From assembly GCA_044222685.1 (NCBI GenBank), contig JBGAMU010000008.1:7852-71851 (forward strand): DNA of 64,000 nucleotides. The letters are read 5' to 3'. Below, one piece after another: positions 8,235 to 16,928 of the stretch. The notes beneath the pieces were generated by a model. That model saw only the letters and a list, made by a program, of their open reading frames with translations. It was not told the origin of the DNA and did no database searches. Each line of letters begins with the position of its first letter. Position 1 is the stretch's first letter. A program made the translations under genes and the position numbers. This DNA comes from JAEUPI01 sp044222685 (GTDB taxonomy: Bacteria > Pseudomonadota > Gammaproteobacteria > Burkholderiales > Burkholderiaceae_C).

Positions 8235-9113
8235 TCACTTCAAGACCTCAGGCACCACCGCCCGATGAAACCCATCGAACGGCACCGACTTCTTGTGGTC
8301 GACCAGAGGAAACACCGCACTCCCCAGCGAAGACCCGCCATCGATCTGCACCGTAATGCCCGTGACGAACGCCGCGCCAGGGGACAGCAGGAACACGATC
8401 ACCGCACTGATCTCCGCCTCGGTGGCCAGCCGCGCCATCGGCACATGCGCCTTCAGCTTGGGGATCAGCGAGCGCATCGCGCCACCATAGGTGTCCATCC
8501 CACTGCTGGCCACCCAGCCCGGCGCCACCGCGTTCACCCGCACGCCCGCGCTCGCCCACTCATAGGCGGCGGTCATCGTGAGGTTGCTCATGCCCGAGCG
8601 TGCGGCGCCCGAATGCGCCATGCCCGGCATGCCGTTGCGAAAGTCGGCGGTCATGTTGACCACCGCGCCGCCGTGCTGCTGCATGCTCTGGTTGAACAGC
8701 TCGCGCATCATCAGGAAGCCGCCGGTCAGGTTGTTGGCCACCACCGCGTCGAAACCCTTCTTGCTGATGGTCTGCATCGGCGCCGGGAACTGCCCGCCCG
8801 CGTTGTTGACGAGGCCGTGCACCGGCCCGCACTCGGCCACCACCGAGGCCACGTTCGCCTTCACCGCCTCTTCGTCGCGGATGTCGAAGGCGCGCGTCAC
8901 GCAGCGCCCGCCGTCCTGCTCGATCTCGCCCGCCACGCGCACCAGCTTGTCCATCGAGCGGCCGCTGATCACCACCAAGGCGCCGAGCGCCGCCAGCTCG
9001 TGCGCCACGCAGCGCCCGATGCCCGAGCCGCCACCGGTGACCCACACCGTCTGGCCGGCGAACAGGCCGGGGTGGAACACACTGCGGTAGCCGGTGGCAG
9101 GGGTGGTCGTCAT
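8235..9113 (-). CDS. Short-chain dehydrogenase/reductase, first gene of the acyl-CoA operon
   Basis: 292 residues from the ATG at 9113; the frame runs on to 9197 but that part has no SDR homology. TGGGSGIG is the NAD(P)-binding glycine motif and NNAGG the structural NNAG motif. Where most SDRs have YxxxK, this protein has HSGAARSGM, the pattern of 2,4-dienoyl-CoA-reductase-like SDRs, followed by EWASAGVRVNAVAPGW. In the atu pathway the equivalent place is held by AtuB, also an SDR. It heads the minus-strand operon, and the intergenic region upstream contains the MerR-type palindrome. It probably acts as an NAD(P)H-dependent reductase of an acyl-CoA or alcohol intermediate. Confidence 0.9.
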   Translation of the reverse strand: MTTTPATGYRSVFHPGLFAGQTVWVTGGGSGIGRCVAHELAALGALVVISGRSMDKLVRVAGEIEQDGGRCVTRAFDIRDEEAVKANVASVVAECGPVHGLVNNAGGQFPAPMQTISKKGFDAVVANNLTGGFLMMRELFNQSMQQHGGAVVNMTADFRNGMPGMAHSGAARSGMSNLTMTAAYEWASAGVRVNAVAPGWVASSGMDTYGGAMRSLIPKLKAHVPMARLATEAEISAVIVFLLSPGAAFVTGITVQIDGGSSLGSAVFPLVDHKKSVPFDGFHRAVVPEVLK

Positions 9114-9168
9114 GACGCGGGTCGGCGGCGAGGCAGACGGTGGGCGGTGCGGCAGATTAAGCCGCCAC

Positions 9169-9184
9169 TTGACGTTAACGTCAA
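9169..9184. promoter_or_regulatory. LiuR-type MerR operator (perfect 16-bp palindrome)
   Basis: TTGACGTTAACGTCAA is a perfect inverted repeat in the 162-base gap between the divergent SDR operon and the SCP2/MerR operon. It has the form known for LiuR-type MerR regulators of branched-chain and fatty acyl-CoA degradation, and a LiuR-like gene lies 400 bases away. It probably controls both operons. The palindrome is read directly; the assignment to this regulator is inferred. Confidence 0.8.
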
Positions 9185-9275
9185 TCCGGTGCCGCATAGG
9201 TGAATACGCGGATGCGCTGTCGCTGGCCGGTGCCTAGCATCGACCATCCCCCGAACCACCCGGAGTGCCTTTCGT

Positions 9276-9575
9276 ATGGACCTGCCCACAGCCACCACCC
9301 AGCTGCGCAACAAGGTCGGCGCCGACTGCGGCCTGAACGCCACGCTCAAGTTCGACTGCGGCGCCGACGGCGTGGTGGTGATCGACGGCGCGTCCACGCC
9401 CAACAGCGTGGACAACAACGACCGCGACACCGACTGCACCATCACGCTCGCCGCCGACACGCTGGGCGACCTGATGCGCGGCGAGCTCGACCCCACCACC
9501 GCATTCATGACCGGCCGCATCAAGGTGGCCGGCGACATGAGCATCGCGCTCAAGCTGCAGCGCGTGCTCGGCTGA
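9276..9575 (+). CDS. SCP2 sterol-binding domain protein
   Basis: 99 residues matching a single SCP2 domain: an N-terminal helix (MDLPTATTQLRNKVG) then FDCGADGVVVIDG, CTITLAADTLGDLMRGELDP and the C-terminal FMTGRIKVAGDMSIALKL helix. SCP2 domains bind fatty acyl-CoAs and hydrophobic ligands in a tunnel. It is the first gene of the plus-strand operon, directly downstream of the palindrome, and precedes the MerR regulator by 14 bases. A role in buffering or presenting acyl-CoA substrates to the downstream dehydrogenase is plausible. No signal peptide is visible, so it is cytoplasmic. Confidence 0.9.
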   Translation: MDLPTATTQLRNKVGADCGLNATLKFDCGADGVVVIDGASTPNSVDNNDRDTDCTITLAADTLGDLMRGELDPTTAFMTGRIKVAGDMSIALKLQRVLG

Positions 9576-9589
9576 GCGCCCCGGACCGC

Positions 9590-10099
9590 ATGGCTGAAAC
9601 CCTGCTGCGCAAGAGGCCTGCCGCGCGCGAGGCGAACGGCGCTGCCACCGTCGCCCGCCGGAGCAGCGCCGCAGCCACCGCGGCGCGCGCCGCCGTCGCC
9701 TCGCACCACGAGCCCGAGAACGGCGAGCTTTACGGCATCGGCGAGCTGTGCAGCGCCTTCGGCATCACGCCGCGCGCGGTGCGCTTCTATGAAGACAAAG
9801 GCCTGCTCAAGCCGCGCCGCGTGGGCAGCACGCGGGTCTATACACGCGGCGACCGGGCGCGCCTCGCGCTCATCCTGCGCTCCAAGGCCATCGGTGCGTC
9901 GCTGTCCGACATCAAGCACTTTCTGGAGCTGTACGGCGCGCACGGCGAGGGCCGCGTGCAGCAGGCGAAATACGTGCTCGCGCGCACCGACAAGGCCATT
10001 GCCGAGCTCGAAGCCAAGCGCGCGCACATCGACGCCACGCTGGCCGAGCTGCGCGTGATCAACGACGCCGTTCGTCGCACCCTGGGGAGCAAGGCATGA
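9590..10099 (+). CDS. MerR family regulator, LiuR-like
   Basis: 169 residues from the ATG at 9590. After an Ala/Arg-rich leader of about 45 residues comes the MerR winged helix: LYGIGELCSAFGITPRAVRFYEDKGLL, then RVYTRGDRARLALILRSKAIG. A C-terminal coiled coil (KAIAELEAKRAHIDATLAELR) should dimerise it. No cysteine metal-binding loop is present, as in LiuR-type regulators that sense acyl-CoA intermediates. Its stop overlaps the next gene's ATG (ATGA). It most likely binds the palindrome at 9169-9184 and controls both divergent operons. The family assignment is firm; the LiuR subtype rests on the helix sequence plus operator. Confidence 0.9.
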   Translation: MAETLLRKRPAAREANGAATVARRSSAAATAARAAVASHHEPENGELYGIGELCSAFGITPRAVRFYEDKGLLKPRRVGSTRVYTRGDRARLALILRSKAIGASLSDIKHFLELYGAHGEGRVQQAKYVLARTDKAIAELEAKRAHIDATLAELRVINDAVRRTLGSKA

Positions 10100-11277
10100 T
10101 CGAGAACTTCCCCTCCGCCTGGATCACCGACGAGCACCGCATGCTCGCCGACAGCGCGGCGCGCTTCTTTCGCGAGCGCTGGGCGCCGCAGGCCGCCGCC
10201 TGGCGCGAGGCCGGGATCATGCCGCTTGCCACCTGGCGCGAGGCCGGTGAACAAGGGCTGCTGTGCACCAGCACGCCAGCCGACTATGGCGGCGCGGGCG
10301 GCGACTTCGGCCACGACGCGGTGATCTTCATGGCCGCCACGCGCGCCGTGCTCGGCGGCTACGGCGGCGGGTTGCACTCCGCGATCGTGGCGCCGTACTT
10401 CTTCCACTGCGGCACCGAAGAACAAAAACACCGCTGGCTGCCCAAGATGGTCACCGGCGAGCTGGTGGGCGCGATCGCGATGACCGAGCCCGGTACCGGC
10501 AGCGACCTGCAGGCCGTGCGTACGTCGGCCGTCCGTGAGCGTGGAATTCGGGGCGACGAGTACGTGATCAACGGCTCCAAGACCTTCATCACCAACGGCC
10601 AGAACGCCAACCTCATCATCGTGGTCTGCAAGACCGACCGCACTCTCGGCGCCAAGGGCACCTCGCTGCTGGTGGTGGAGACCGACACCGCGGCCGGCCG
10701 CGACACCGCGCCGGGCTTTCGCCGCGGCCGGCGGCTCGACAAGGTGGGCCTCAAGGCGCAGGACACGTCGGAGCTCTTCTTCGACAACGTGCGTGTGCCC
10801 GCGGAAAACCTGATCGGCGAGCGCGAAGGCCAAGGCTTCATCCAGCTGATGCAGCAGCTGCCGCAGGAGCGGCTGATCATCGCCGCGCAGGGTGTCGCCG
10901 CGATGGAGCGCGCGCTGGAAGACACGCTCGCCTACGTGAAGGAGCGCAAGGCCTTCGGCAAGGCGATCTGGGAGTTCCAGAACACCCGCTTCAAGCTCGC
11001 CGAGGTGCAGGCCACCGTGCTGGCCACCCGCGCCTTCGTCGACGCCTGCATGGTGGCGCACCTGAAGGGCGAGCTCGACGCCGCCCGCGCCGCGCTGGCC
11101 AAGGCCTGGGTCAGCGAACAGCAGGGCAGGGTGATGGACGAGTGCCTGCAGCTCTTTGGCGGCTACGGGTACATGATGGAGTACCCGATCGCCGAACTGT
11201 TCGTCGACGCCCGGGTGCAGCGCATCTACGGCGGCACCAACGAGATCATGAAGGAACTCGCGTCCCGGTCGATGTGA
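10096..11277 (+). CDS. Acyl-CoA dehydrogenase
   Basis: 393 residues of the acyl-CoA dehydrogenase family. AIAMTEPGTGSDLQAVRTSA is the FAD/acyl-CoA middle-domain motif, KVGLKAQDTSELFFDNVRVP follows, and the C-terminal domain has LQLFGGYGYMMEYPIAELFVDARVQRIYGGTNEIMKE. The glutamate in YGGTNEIM lies in the conserved C-terminal region, but I cannot fix the catalytic base without alignment. It oxidises an acyl-CoA to 2-enoyl-CoA and hands electrons to ETF. It is co-transcribed with the MerR gene (4-base overlap) and precedes thiolase and FadJ-like genes, giving a complete beta-oxidation set. Chain-length preference cannot be read from sequence. Confidence 0.95.
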   Translation: MIENFPSAWITDEHRMLADSAARFFRERWAPQAAAWREAGIMPLATWREAGEQGLLCTSTPADYGGAGGDFGHDAVIFMAATRAVLGGYGGGLHSAIVAPYFFHCGTEEQKHRWLPKMVTGELVGAIAMTEPGTGSDLQAVRTSAVRERGIRGDEYVINGSKTFITNGQNANLIIVVCKTDRTLGAKGTSLLVVETDTAAGRDTAPGFRRGRRLDKVGLKAQDTSELFFDNVRVPAENLIGEREGQGFIQLMQQLPQERLIIAAQGVAAMERALEDTLAYVKERKAFGKAIWEFQNTRFKLAEVQATVLATRAFVDACMVAHLKGELDAARAALAKAWVSEQQGRVMDECLQLFGGYGYMMEYPIAELFVDARVQRIYGGTNEIMKELASRSM

Positions 11278-11352
11278 CCGGGCGCGATCGTCAGGCCATC
11301 GCGTCGCGCTCGATGTGAGCAGACGGGCCGGCAGCAACAGGAGCAACCCAAC

Positions 11353-12558
<1,206 letters not shown>

Positions 12559-12560
12559 TC

Positions 12561-14693
12561 ATGAGCAACGCAGTCAAACTCGAAGTGGGCAGCGACGGCA
12601 TCCTCGTCGCCACGATGGACCTGCCCGGCCGCCCGATGAACGTGGTGGGCGACACGTTGATGGAGGGCATCGCCGCCGCCGTCGAGAAGCTCGCCGACCC
12701 GGCCGTGAAAGGCATGATCCTCACCAGCGGCAAGGCCGACTTCTGCGCCGGCGGCGACCTCGACCGCATGAGCAAGTGGACCAAGCCGGAAGAGCCGTTC
12801 GAAGGCTCGATGGCCATGAAGAAGGTCTTGCGCCAGATGGAGCTGCAAGGCAAGCCGGTGGTGGCTGCGATCAACGGCCACGCGCTGGGCGGCGGGCTGG
12901 AGATCGCGCTCGCCTGCCATGCGCGCATCGCCATCGACAGCCCGAAACTCAAGCTCGGCCAGCCCGAGGTGAAACTGGGTCTCTTGCCCGGCGGCGGCGG
13001 CACGCAGCGGCTGCCGCGGCTGGTGGGCATGCAGCAGGCGCTGCAGATCTGCGCCGAGGGCAACGACATCGCGCCGGCCAAGGCACTCGGCATGGGCCTG
13101 CTCACCGAGCTGGCCAAGGACAAGGACGACCTGATGGCCAAGGCGCGCGCGTGGATCGCCGCCAACCCGAAAGCCAAGGCGCCGTGGGACCAGCCGAAGT
13201 TCAAGTTCCCCGGCGGCGACAGCCGCTCGCCCGCCGTGGTGCAGATGCTGGCCATCGCGCCGAGCATCGCGTCGGCCAAGACGTTCGGCAACTACCCGGC
13301 CGTGCAGCACATCATGAGCAGTATGTTCGAGGGCGGGTTGCTCGACTTCGACTCCGCGTGCGTGGTGGAGAGCCGCTACTTCGCCGCCTGCGTGATGAGC
13401 CAGCAGTCGAAGAACATGATCGGCACGCTGTGGTACCAGCTCAATGCCATCAAGAAGGGCGCCTCGCGCCCCGCCGCACCCGCCAATAGCACGGTGAGCA
13501 AACTCGGGATACTCGGCGCCGGCATGATGGGCGGCGGCATCGCCTACGTGTCGGCCAAGGCCGGCATCAGCGTGGTGCTGCTCGACACCAGCCAGGAGGC
13601 GGCCGACAAAGGCAAGGCCTACTCGCAGGGCCTGCTCGACAAGGCCATCAAGAAGGGCCGCAGCACGGTGGAGAAGCGCGACGCGCTGCTGGCGAAAATC
13701 AAGGCGACGACGAGCTACGAAGACCTGCAAGGCTGCGACCTGATCATCGAAGCCGTGTTCGAAGACCGCGCCATCAAGGCCGACGTGACCCAGAAGGCCG
13801 AGGCGCAGATCGCCGCGAGCGCCACGTTTGCCAGCAACACCAGCACGCTGCCGATCACCGGCCTGGCGCAGGCGAGCGCAAGACCCAAGAACTTCATCGG
13901 GCTGCACTTCTTTAGCCCCGTGGACAAGATGCCGCTGGTGGAGATCATCGTCGGCAAGGACACCAGCGATGAGACTCTCGCCAAGGGCTTCGACTACGTG
14001 CTGCAGATCGGTAAGACGCCGATCGTGGTGAACGACTCCAGAGGCTTCTACACCAGCCGCGTGTTTGCGACCTACATCACCGAAGGCCTGGCGATGCTGA
14101 AGGAGGGCGTGCACCCGCGCAGCATCGAGGTGGCGGGCCTGCAGGCCGGCATGCCGATGCCGCCGCTGGCGCTGCAAGACGAGGTGAGCCTGTCGTTGAG
14201 CCTGCACGTGCAGGAGCAGACCCGCAAAGACCTGGCCGCCGAAGGCAAGGCGCTGCCCGAGCACCCGGGCGCCGGCGTGATCCGCCAGATGTGCGAGATC
14301 GGCCGCATCGGCAAGAAGGCGGGCAAGGGCTTCTACGACTGGGGCGACGACGGCAAGCAGCTGTGGCCGGAATTGACCAAGATGTACCCGCCCAAACCCG
14401 AGCAGCCCGAGCAGCGCGAGCTGATCGACCGCCTGATGTTCGCCCAGGCCAACGAGGCCGCGCGCTGCTACGAAGAGAAGGTGCTGCGCTCGGTGGCCGA
14501 CGGCAACATCGGCTCGATCTTTGGCTGGGGGTTCGCGCCCTTCCAGGGCGGGGCGCTGCAGTTCATCAACGCGATGGGGCCCAAGAAGTTCGTCGAGCGG
14601 GCGCGGGAGCTGGCGAAGAAGTACGGGGCGAGGTTCGAGCCGGCGGGGGTGGTGGTGAGGATGGCGGGGGAGGGGAAAAATTTCGGTGATTGA
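12561..14693 (+). CDS. Bifunctional enoyl-CoA hydratase/3-hydroxyacyl-CoA dehydrogenase (FadB/FadJ type)
   Basis: 710 residues. The N-terminal crotonase domain (about 1-190) has FCAGGDLDRM, GHALGGGLEIALACHARIA and LGQPEVKLGLLPGGGGTQRLP, with both catalytic glutamates in place. A linker leads to the NAD-binding 3-hydroxyacyl-CoA dehydrogenase domain (about 313-495, LGILGAGMMGGGIAYVSAKAG, HFFSPVDKMPLVEII) and the paired C-terminal domains (about 495-710). It performs hydration and NAD-dependent oxidation of enoyl-CoA. It ends the plus-strand operon, starting 2 bases after the thiolase stop. FadB versus FadJ cannot be settled by eye. Confidence 0.96.
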   Translation: MSNAVKLEVGSDGILVATMDLPGRPMNVVGDTLMEGIAAAVEKLADPAVKGMILTSGKADFCAGGDLDRMSKWTKPEEPFEGSMAMKKVLRQMELQGKPVVAAINGHALGGGLEIALACHARIAIDSPKLKLGQPEVKLGLLPGGGGTQRLPRLVGMQQALQICAEGNDIAPAKALGMGLLTELAKDKDDLMAKARAWIAANPKAKAPWDQPKFKFPGGDSRSPAVVQMLAIAPSIASAKTFGNYPAVQHIMSSMFEGGLLDFDSACVVESRYFAACVMSQQSKNMIGTLWYQLNAIKKGASRPAAPANSTVSKLGILGAGMMGGGIAYVSAKAGISVVLLDTSQEAADKGKAYSQGLLDKAIKKGRSTVEKRDALLAKIKATTSYEDLQGCDLIIEAVFEDRAIKADVTQKAEAQIAASATFASNTSTLPITGLAQASARPKNFIGLHFFSPVDKMPLVEIIVGKDTSDETLAKGFDYVLQIGKTPIVVNDSRGFYTSRVFATYITEGLAMLKEGVHPRSIEVAGLQAGMPMPPLALQDEVSLSLSLHVQEQTRKDLAAEGKALPEHPGAGVIRQMCEIGRIGKKAGKGFYDWGDDGKQLWPELTKMYPPKPEQPEQRELIDRLMFAQANEAARCYEEKVLRSVADGNIGSIFGWGFAPFQGGALQFINAMGPKKFVERARELAKKYGARFEPAGVVVRMAGEGKNFGD

Positions 14694-14704
14694 CGCGCGC
14701 GTTG

Positions 14705-15412
14705 CTAAGCCTTGTCTAACTTGAGTGCGGTCTTAATCTCACCGGCGACTCCGCTCAGCAAAGTCTTCTTTGAGGGGCTCGAAAACTTGTCCCAAAGCTC
14801 ACGGCCTACCGTCAACAAAAGCAGTTCATGCAGAAGCTGTTCGGCCGACTTCATTTGATCTGCAACTATCGCCAAAGTGCCAGCATGGAACTTGATTCCT
14901 TCCAATGACCCGTGCTCTACCCATGTGCCTGGTATTTGCCCATGTACGATCGCAGAGATCTGGCTGTACCAGGTCTCAAGACGTCCAACGTATCCCAGTT
15001 TGTCCTGCAGGGTCTTGAACTCAGGCGTGTGAGTCTTGTGAAACGCGATTAGATCGGAACGAGTTACGTAGTAGGCGCTGTCGCGTACTAGGGTAGAAAG
15101 CTCCACTGGGTGAGTTCGAAAGTAGGTGTAGTAGAGGCCGTTCTCGACAATGCTTCGAATTGATGCGGCAGACGCTCGGTAGAGCGCGAGCGCACAAGTA
15201 GCCACGACATGGTGAGCAGAAGCTTGGGCAGCACGGACGAACGAAAGAGCTGGATTGCCCTTGTCAGCTAGCTCTAGTTGCGCAGCCCATACGGCAAGCC
15301 GGGTGCAAGCTGAGTCGAGTCGTTCAAGACTTGCACTCTCAGCAGTGAACGAAGCGACCGACCCCGACCAGTTAACTCCCTTTATCGCGGCCGATAGCTG
15401 AGCAACTGTCAT
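14705..15412 (-). CDS. Unrecognised helical protein, third gene of the ParA cassette
   Basis: 235 residues, not recognised. It appears all-helical and has no signal peptide or membrane segment. Notable features are ASIRSIVENGLYYTYFRTHPVE (about 84-105), a Tyr/Trp-rich middle, and WYSQISAIVHGQIPG (about 150-164). The Ser-x-x-Val-His-Gly pattern recalls helical HEPN-like hypothetical proteins, but the diagnostic Arg-x4-6-His motif is not seen, so I do not assign that family. Its ATG overlaps the stop of the second cassette gene (ATGA). It ends only 11 bases from the converging FadJ-like gene. Its base composition is plainly lower in GC than the neighbours, suggesting horizontal origin. Confidence 0.8.
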   Translation of the reverse strand: MTVAQLSAAIKGVNWSGSVASFTAESASLERLDSACTRLAVWAAQLELADKGNPALSFVRAAQASAHHVVATCALALYRASAASIRSIVENGLYYTYFRTHPVELSTLVRDSAYYVTRSDLIAFHKTHTPEFKTLQDKLGYVGRLETWYSQISAIVHGQIPGTWVEHGSLEGIKFHAGTLAIVADQMKSAEQLLHELLLLTVGRELWDKFSSPSKKTLLSGVAGEIKTALKLDKA

Positions 15413-15882
15413 GTCGGACGCCGCTTCGGATCCACGATGCCCTGAAGGTACGGGTCAGATGAATTGAGATCAAGTGAGCGAAGGAATTCATCAAGCTCGG
15501 AGGAGCTGGCGTTCAAGAAGAATCGACGGAGAATTTCGCGTGTGGACATCTTTCCGACAATTGGCAGCGGCAGCTTCACTGCGTAGCCCGCGTTGCCGAT
15601 GAGGCTAAGAAGTTGGCTCTTTGACACGCGCCTCTTCTGGAGCACTTGAAGAGCAGCATCAAGTAACGGCGTAGGCTTCGGCTCCGCCCGCCCGCTCGGC
15701 ACTTTGACGTCTTCCGACCTAGTCACACCTTCCGTCAACCGAGCAAGCATGGTTGCCAGATCTTGGCCGAATGTCTGGTCATCCATAAGTTCGGCGATCA
15801 GCACCGAAAGGTCACGGTCTTCAACGTGGCCAAAGAGCGCTGAGCAAGCCAACCGAATTGCACGCTGACGAAGCTTGTTCAT
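15409..15882 (-). CDS. Unrecognised protein, second gene of the ParA cassette
   Basis: 157 residues, not recognised. The first 55 residues form predicted helices (AIRLACSALFGH, DDQTFGQDLATMLARL). A charged, proline-containing linker (about 56-75) leads to a C-terminal domain with KRRVSKSQLLSLIGNAGY and MSTREILRRFF, ending in acidic ELDEFLRSLD. The middle part looks helix-turn-helix-like (SKSQLLSLIGNAGY) but is not diagnostic. Both ends overlap their cassette neighbours by ATGA, so the three products are probably made in fixed proportion. As a small partner gene next to a ParA ATPase it could be an adaptor or stimulator of the ATPase, the place ParB-like or McdB-like proteins hold elsewhere; this is inference only. 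Confidence 0.78.
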   Translation of the reverse strand: MNKLRQRAIRLACSALFGHVEDRDLSVLIAELMDDQTFGQDLATMLARLTEGVTRSEDVKVPSGRAEPKPTPLLDAALQVLQKRRVSKSQLLSLIGNAGYAVKLPLPIVGKMSTREILRRFFLNASSSELDEFLRSLDLNSSDPYLQGIVDPKRRPT

Positions 15883-16739
15883 GGATGGGTAGGCTGGATG
15901 CGTTGAAGAAATTCCTTCGTCACGGAAATGGCATTTCGCAATGCCTCATTACTGTATGGCTTCCTGCTAAACCACACAAAGCCCTGTCCACCTTCAGGCT
16001 CTGCCAATGCAGCGTATCTCTTCAATGTATGCGTCATGCAGAAGCCGGCGAACTTTGCATCGGCGCGGATCTGTGTCTCTTGAGTTGAAACGCCCACACG
16101 ACTTGTGCAGTTGAAAAGAACATGTGGCGTGGGACCGGCCGCTCCCTGCTTCTTTGCTTCAACAAAGCTCATCATGAGACCTATGCCGCGTAGAGAGTAT
16201 CGCTGGGGCGCGACCGGTATCAGCACGTGATCTGAGTTCCTGAGAGAAGTCTTGGTGAAGATGGATCCGGCCGGGTGACAGTCGATGATGATGAGATCGT
16301 ATAGCGAGCGGCACTCGTCTATGAAAGAGCGGAAGCGATTCTCGATTGGCGCCGAACTAGTCTCCAGGTCGCCCAAAGCAACATACATGAGATCAAGAGT
16401 TGATGGGAGCAAGTCCAGATATCCGGGCTTGAACGTCTGCACCCGAGCCACAAGCGACTTTACGGTGGGCGGCTTCTCGTTGCCCGGAATCTGTAGCTTG
16501 TACGGATTGAGATCCTGGCCGCTCTCCACTAGTACCGACAGTACCGTCGACTTCTTCTTTTCCAGATCAAAGTAGGTCTTTGCCGGGAGAAGTGATTGCG
16601 ACAAGTTGAACTGGGGGTCGTAGTCAATAGCAAGGACTCGTTTAGCTGAATATGCAGCTGCGATGCCCGCCACGTGCATAGCCACAGTCGTCTTCCCGAC
16701 TCCCCCTTTCATGTTCATCACCGTGACAACGGTTCCCAA
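15879..16739 (-). CDS. ParA/MinD-type P-loop ATPase, first gene of the cassette
   Basis: 286 residues. The deviant Walker A KGGVGKTT (about 11-18, signature lysine at 11), switch I region DYDPQFNLS (Asp in ALAIDYDPQ) and Walker B-like DLIIIDCHPAG are all present, so this is an active-looking ParA-family ATPase. The start is TTG, 7 codons before the first ATG; it is chosen because GGGAGG lies just upstream and ParA proteins normally carry about 10 residues before the lysine. No N-terminal helix-turn-helix is present. No parB or parS-like repeats lie nearby, so ordinary plasmid partition is unlikely. It heads a three-gene cassette of lower GC. A role in positioning, conjugative-island maintenance or defence is possible. 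Confidence 0.9.
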   Translation of the reverse strand: MGTVVTVMNMKGGVGKTTVAMHVAGIAAAYSAKRVLAIDYDPQFNLSQSLLPAKTYFDLEKKKSTVLSVLVESGQDLNPYKLQIPGNEKPPTVKSLVARVQTFKPGYLDLLPSTLDLMYVALGDLETSSAPIENRFRSFIDECRSLYDLIIIDCHPAGSIFTKTSLRNSDHVLIPVAPQRYSLRGIGLMMSFVEAKKQGAAGPTPHVLFNCTSRVGVSTQETQIRADAKFAGFCMTHTLKRYAALAEPEGGQGFVWFSRKPYSNEALRNAISVTKEFLQRIQPTHP

Positions 16740-16825
16740 AGTGCCTCCCTTTAGAGTCGCCTCTATCTGTCCCCCTTCTGCGAGTGTACGGAACCGGGGC
16801 GCTGCGTCGTTGGCTCTTTCTCAAA

Positions 16826-16845
16826 TCAGTTCTCCCGACAACTGA
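16826..16845. promoter_or_regulatory. Inverted repeat in the ParA / dehydrogenase intergenic region
   Basis: TCAGTT and AACTGA form a perfect 6-bp inverted repeat separated by 8 bases, in the 189-base gap between the divergent ParA cassette and the dehydrogenase at 16929. It may be an operator for the cassette; there is no direct evidence. No clear sigma70 promoter stands out in this gap. Confidence 0.3.
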
Positions 16846-16928
16846 GCACCACGTCGCTGTCTAGCGGGACGCGAGTCGCCTGCCGCCAGACATGCGACGA
16901 TTCGCGTACACACTGATCAGGAGCCCAA

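Noticed and set aside
14705..15412. HEPN ribonuclease assignment for the third cassette gene
   Set aside because: The protein is helical with an IVHG motif, but the Arg-x4-6-His signature is not found, so the family is not assigned.
15879..16739. ParA gene as a plasmid partition locus
   Set aside because: No ParB-like gene with a helix-turn-helix pair and no parS-like repeats are nearby; the partners are unrelated in appearance, so partition is not claimed.
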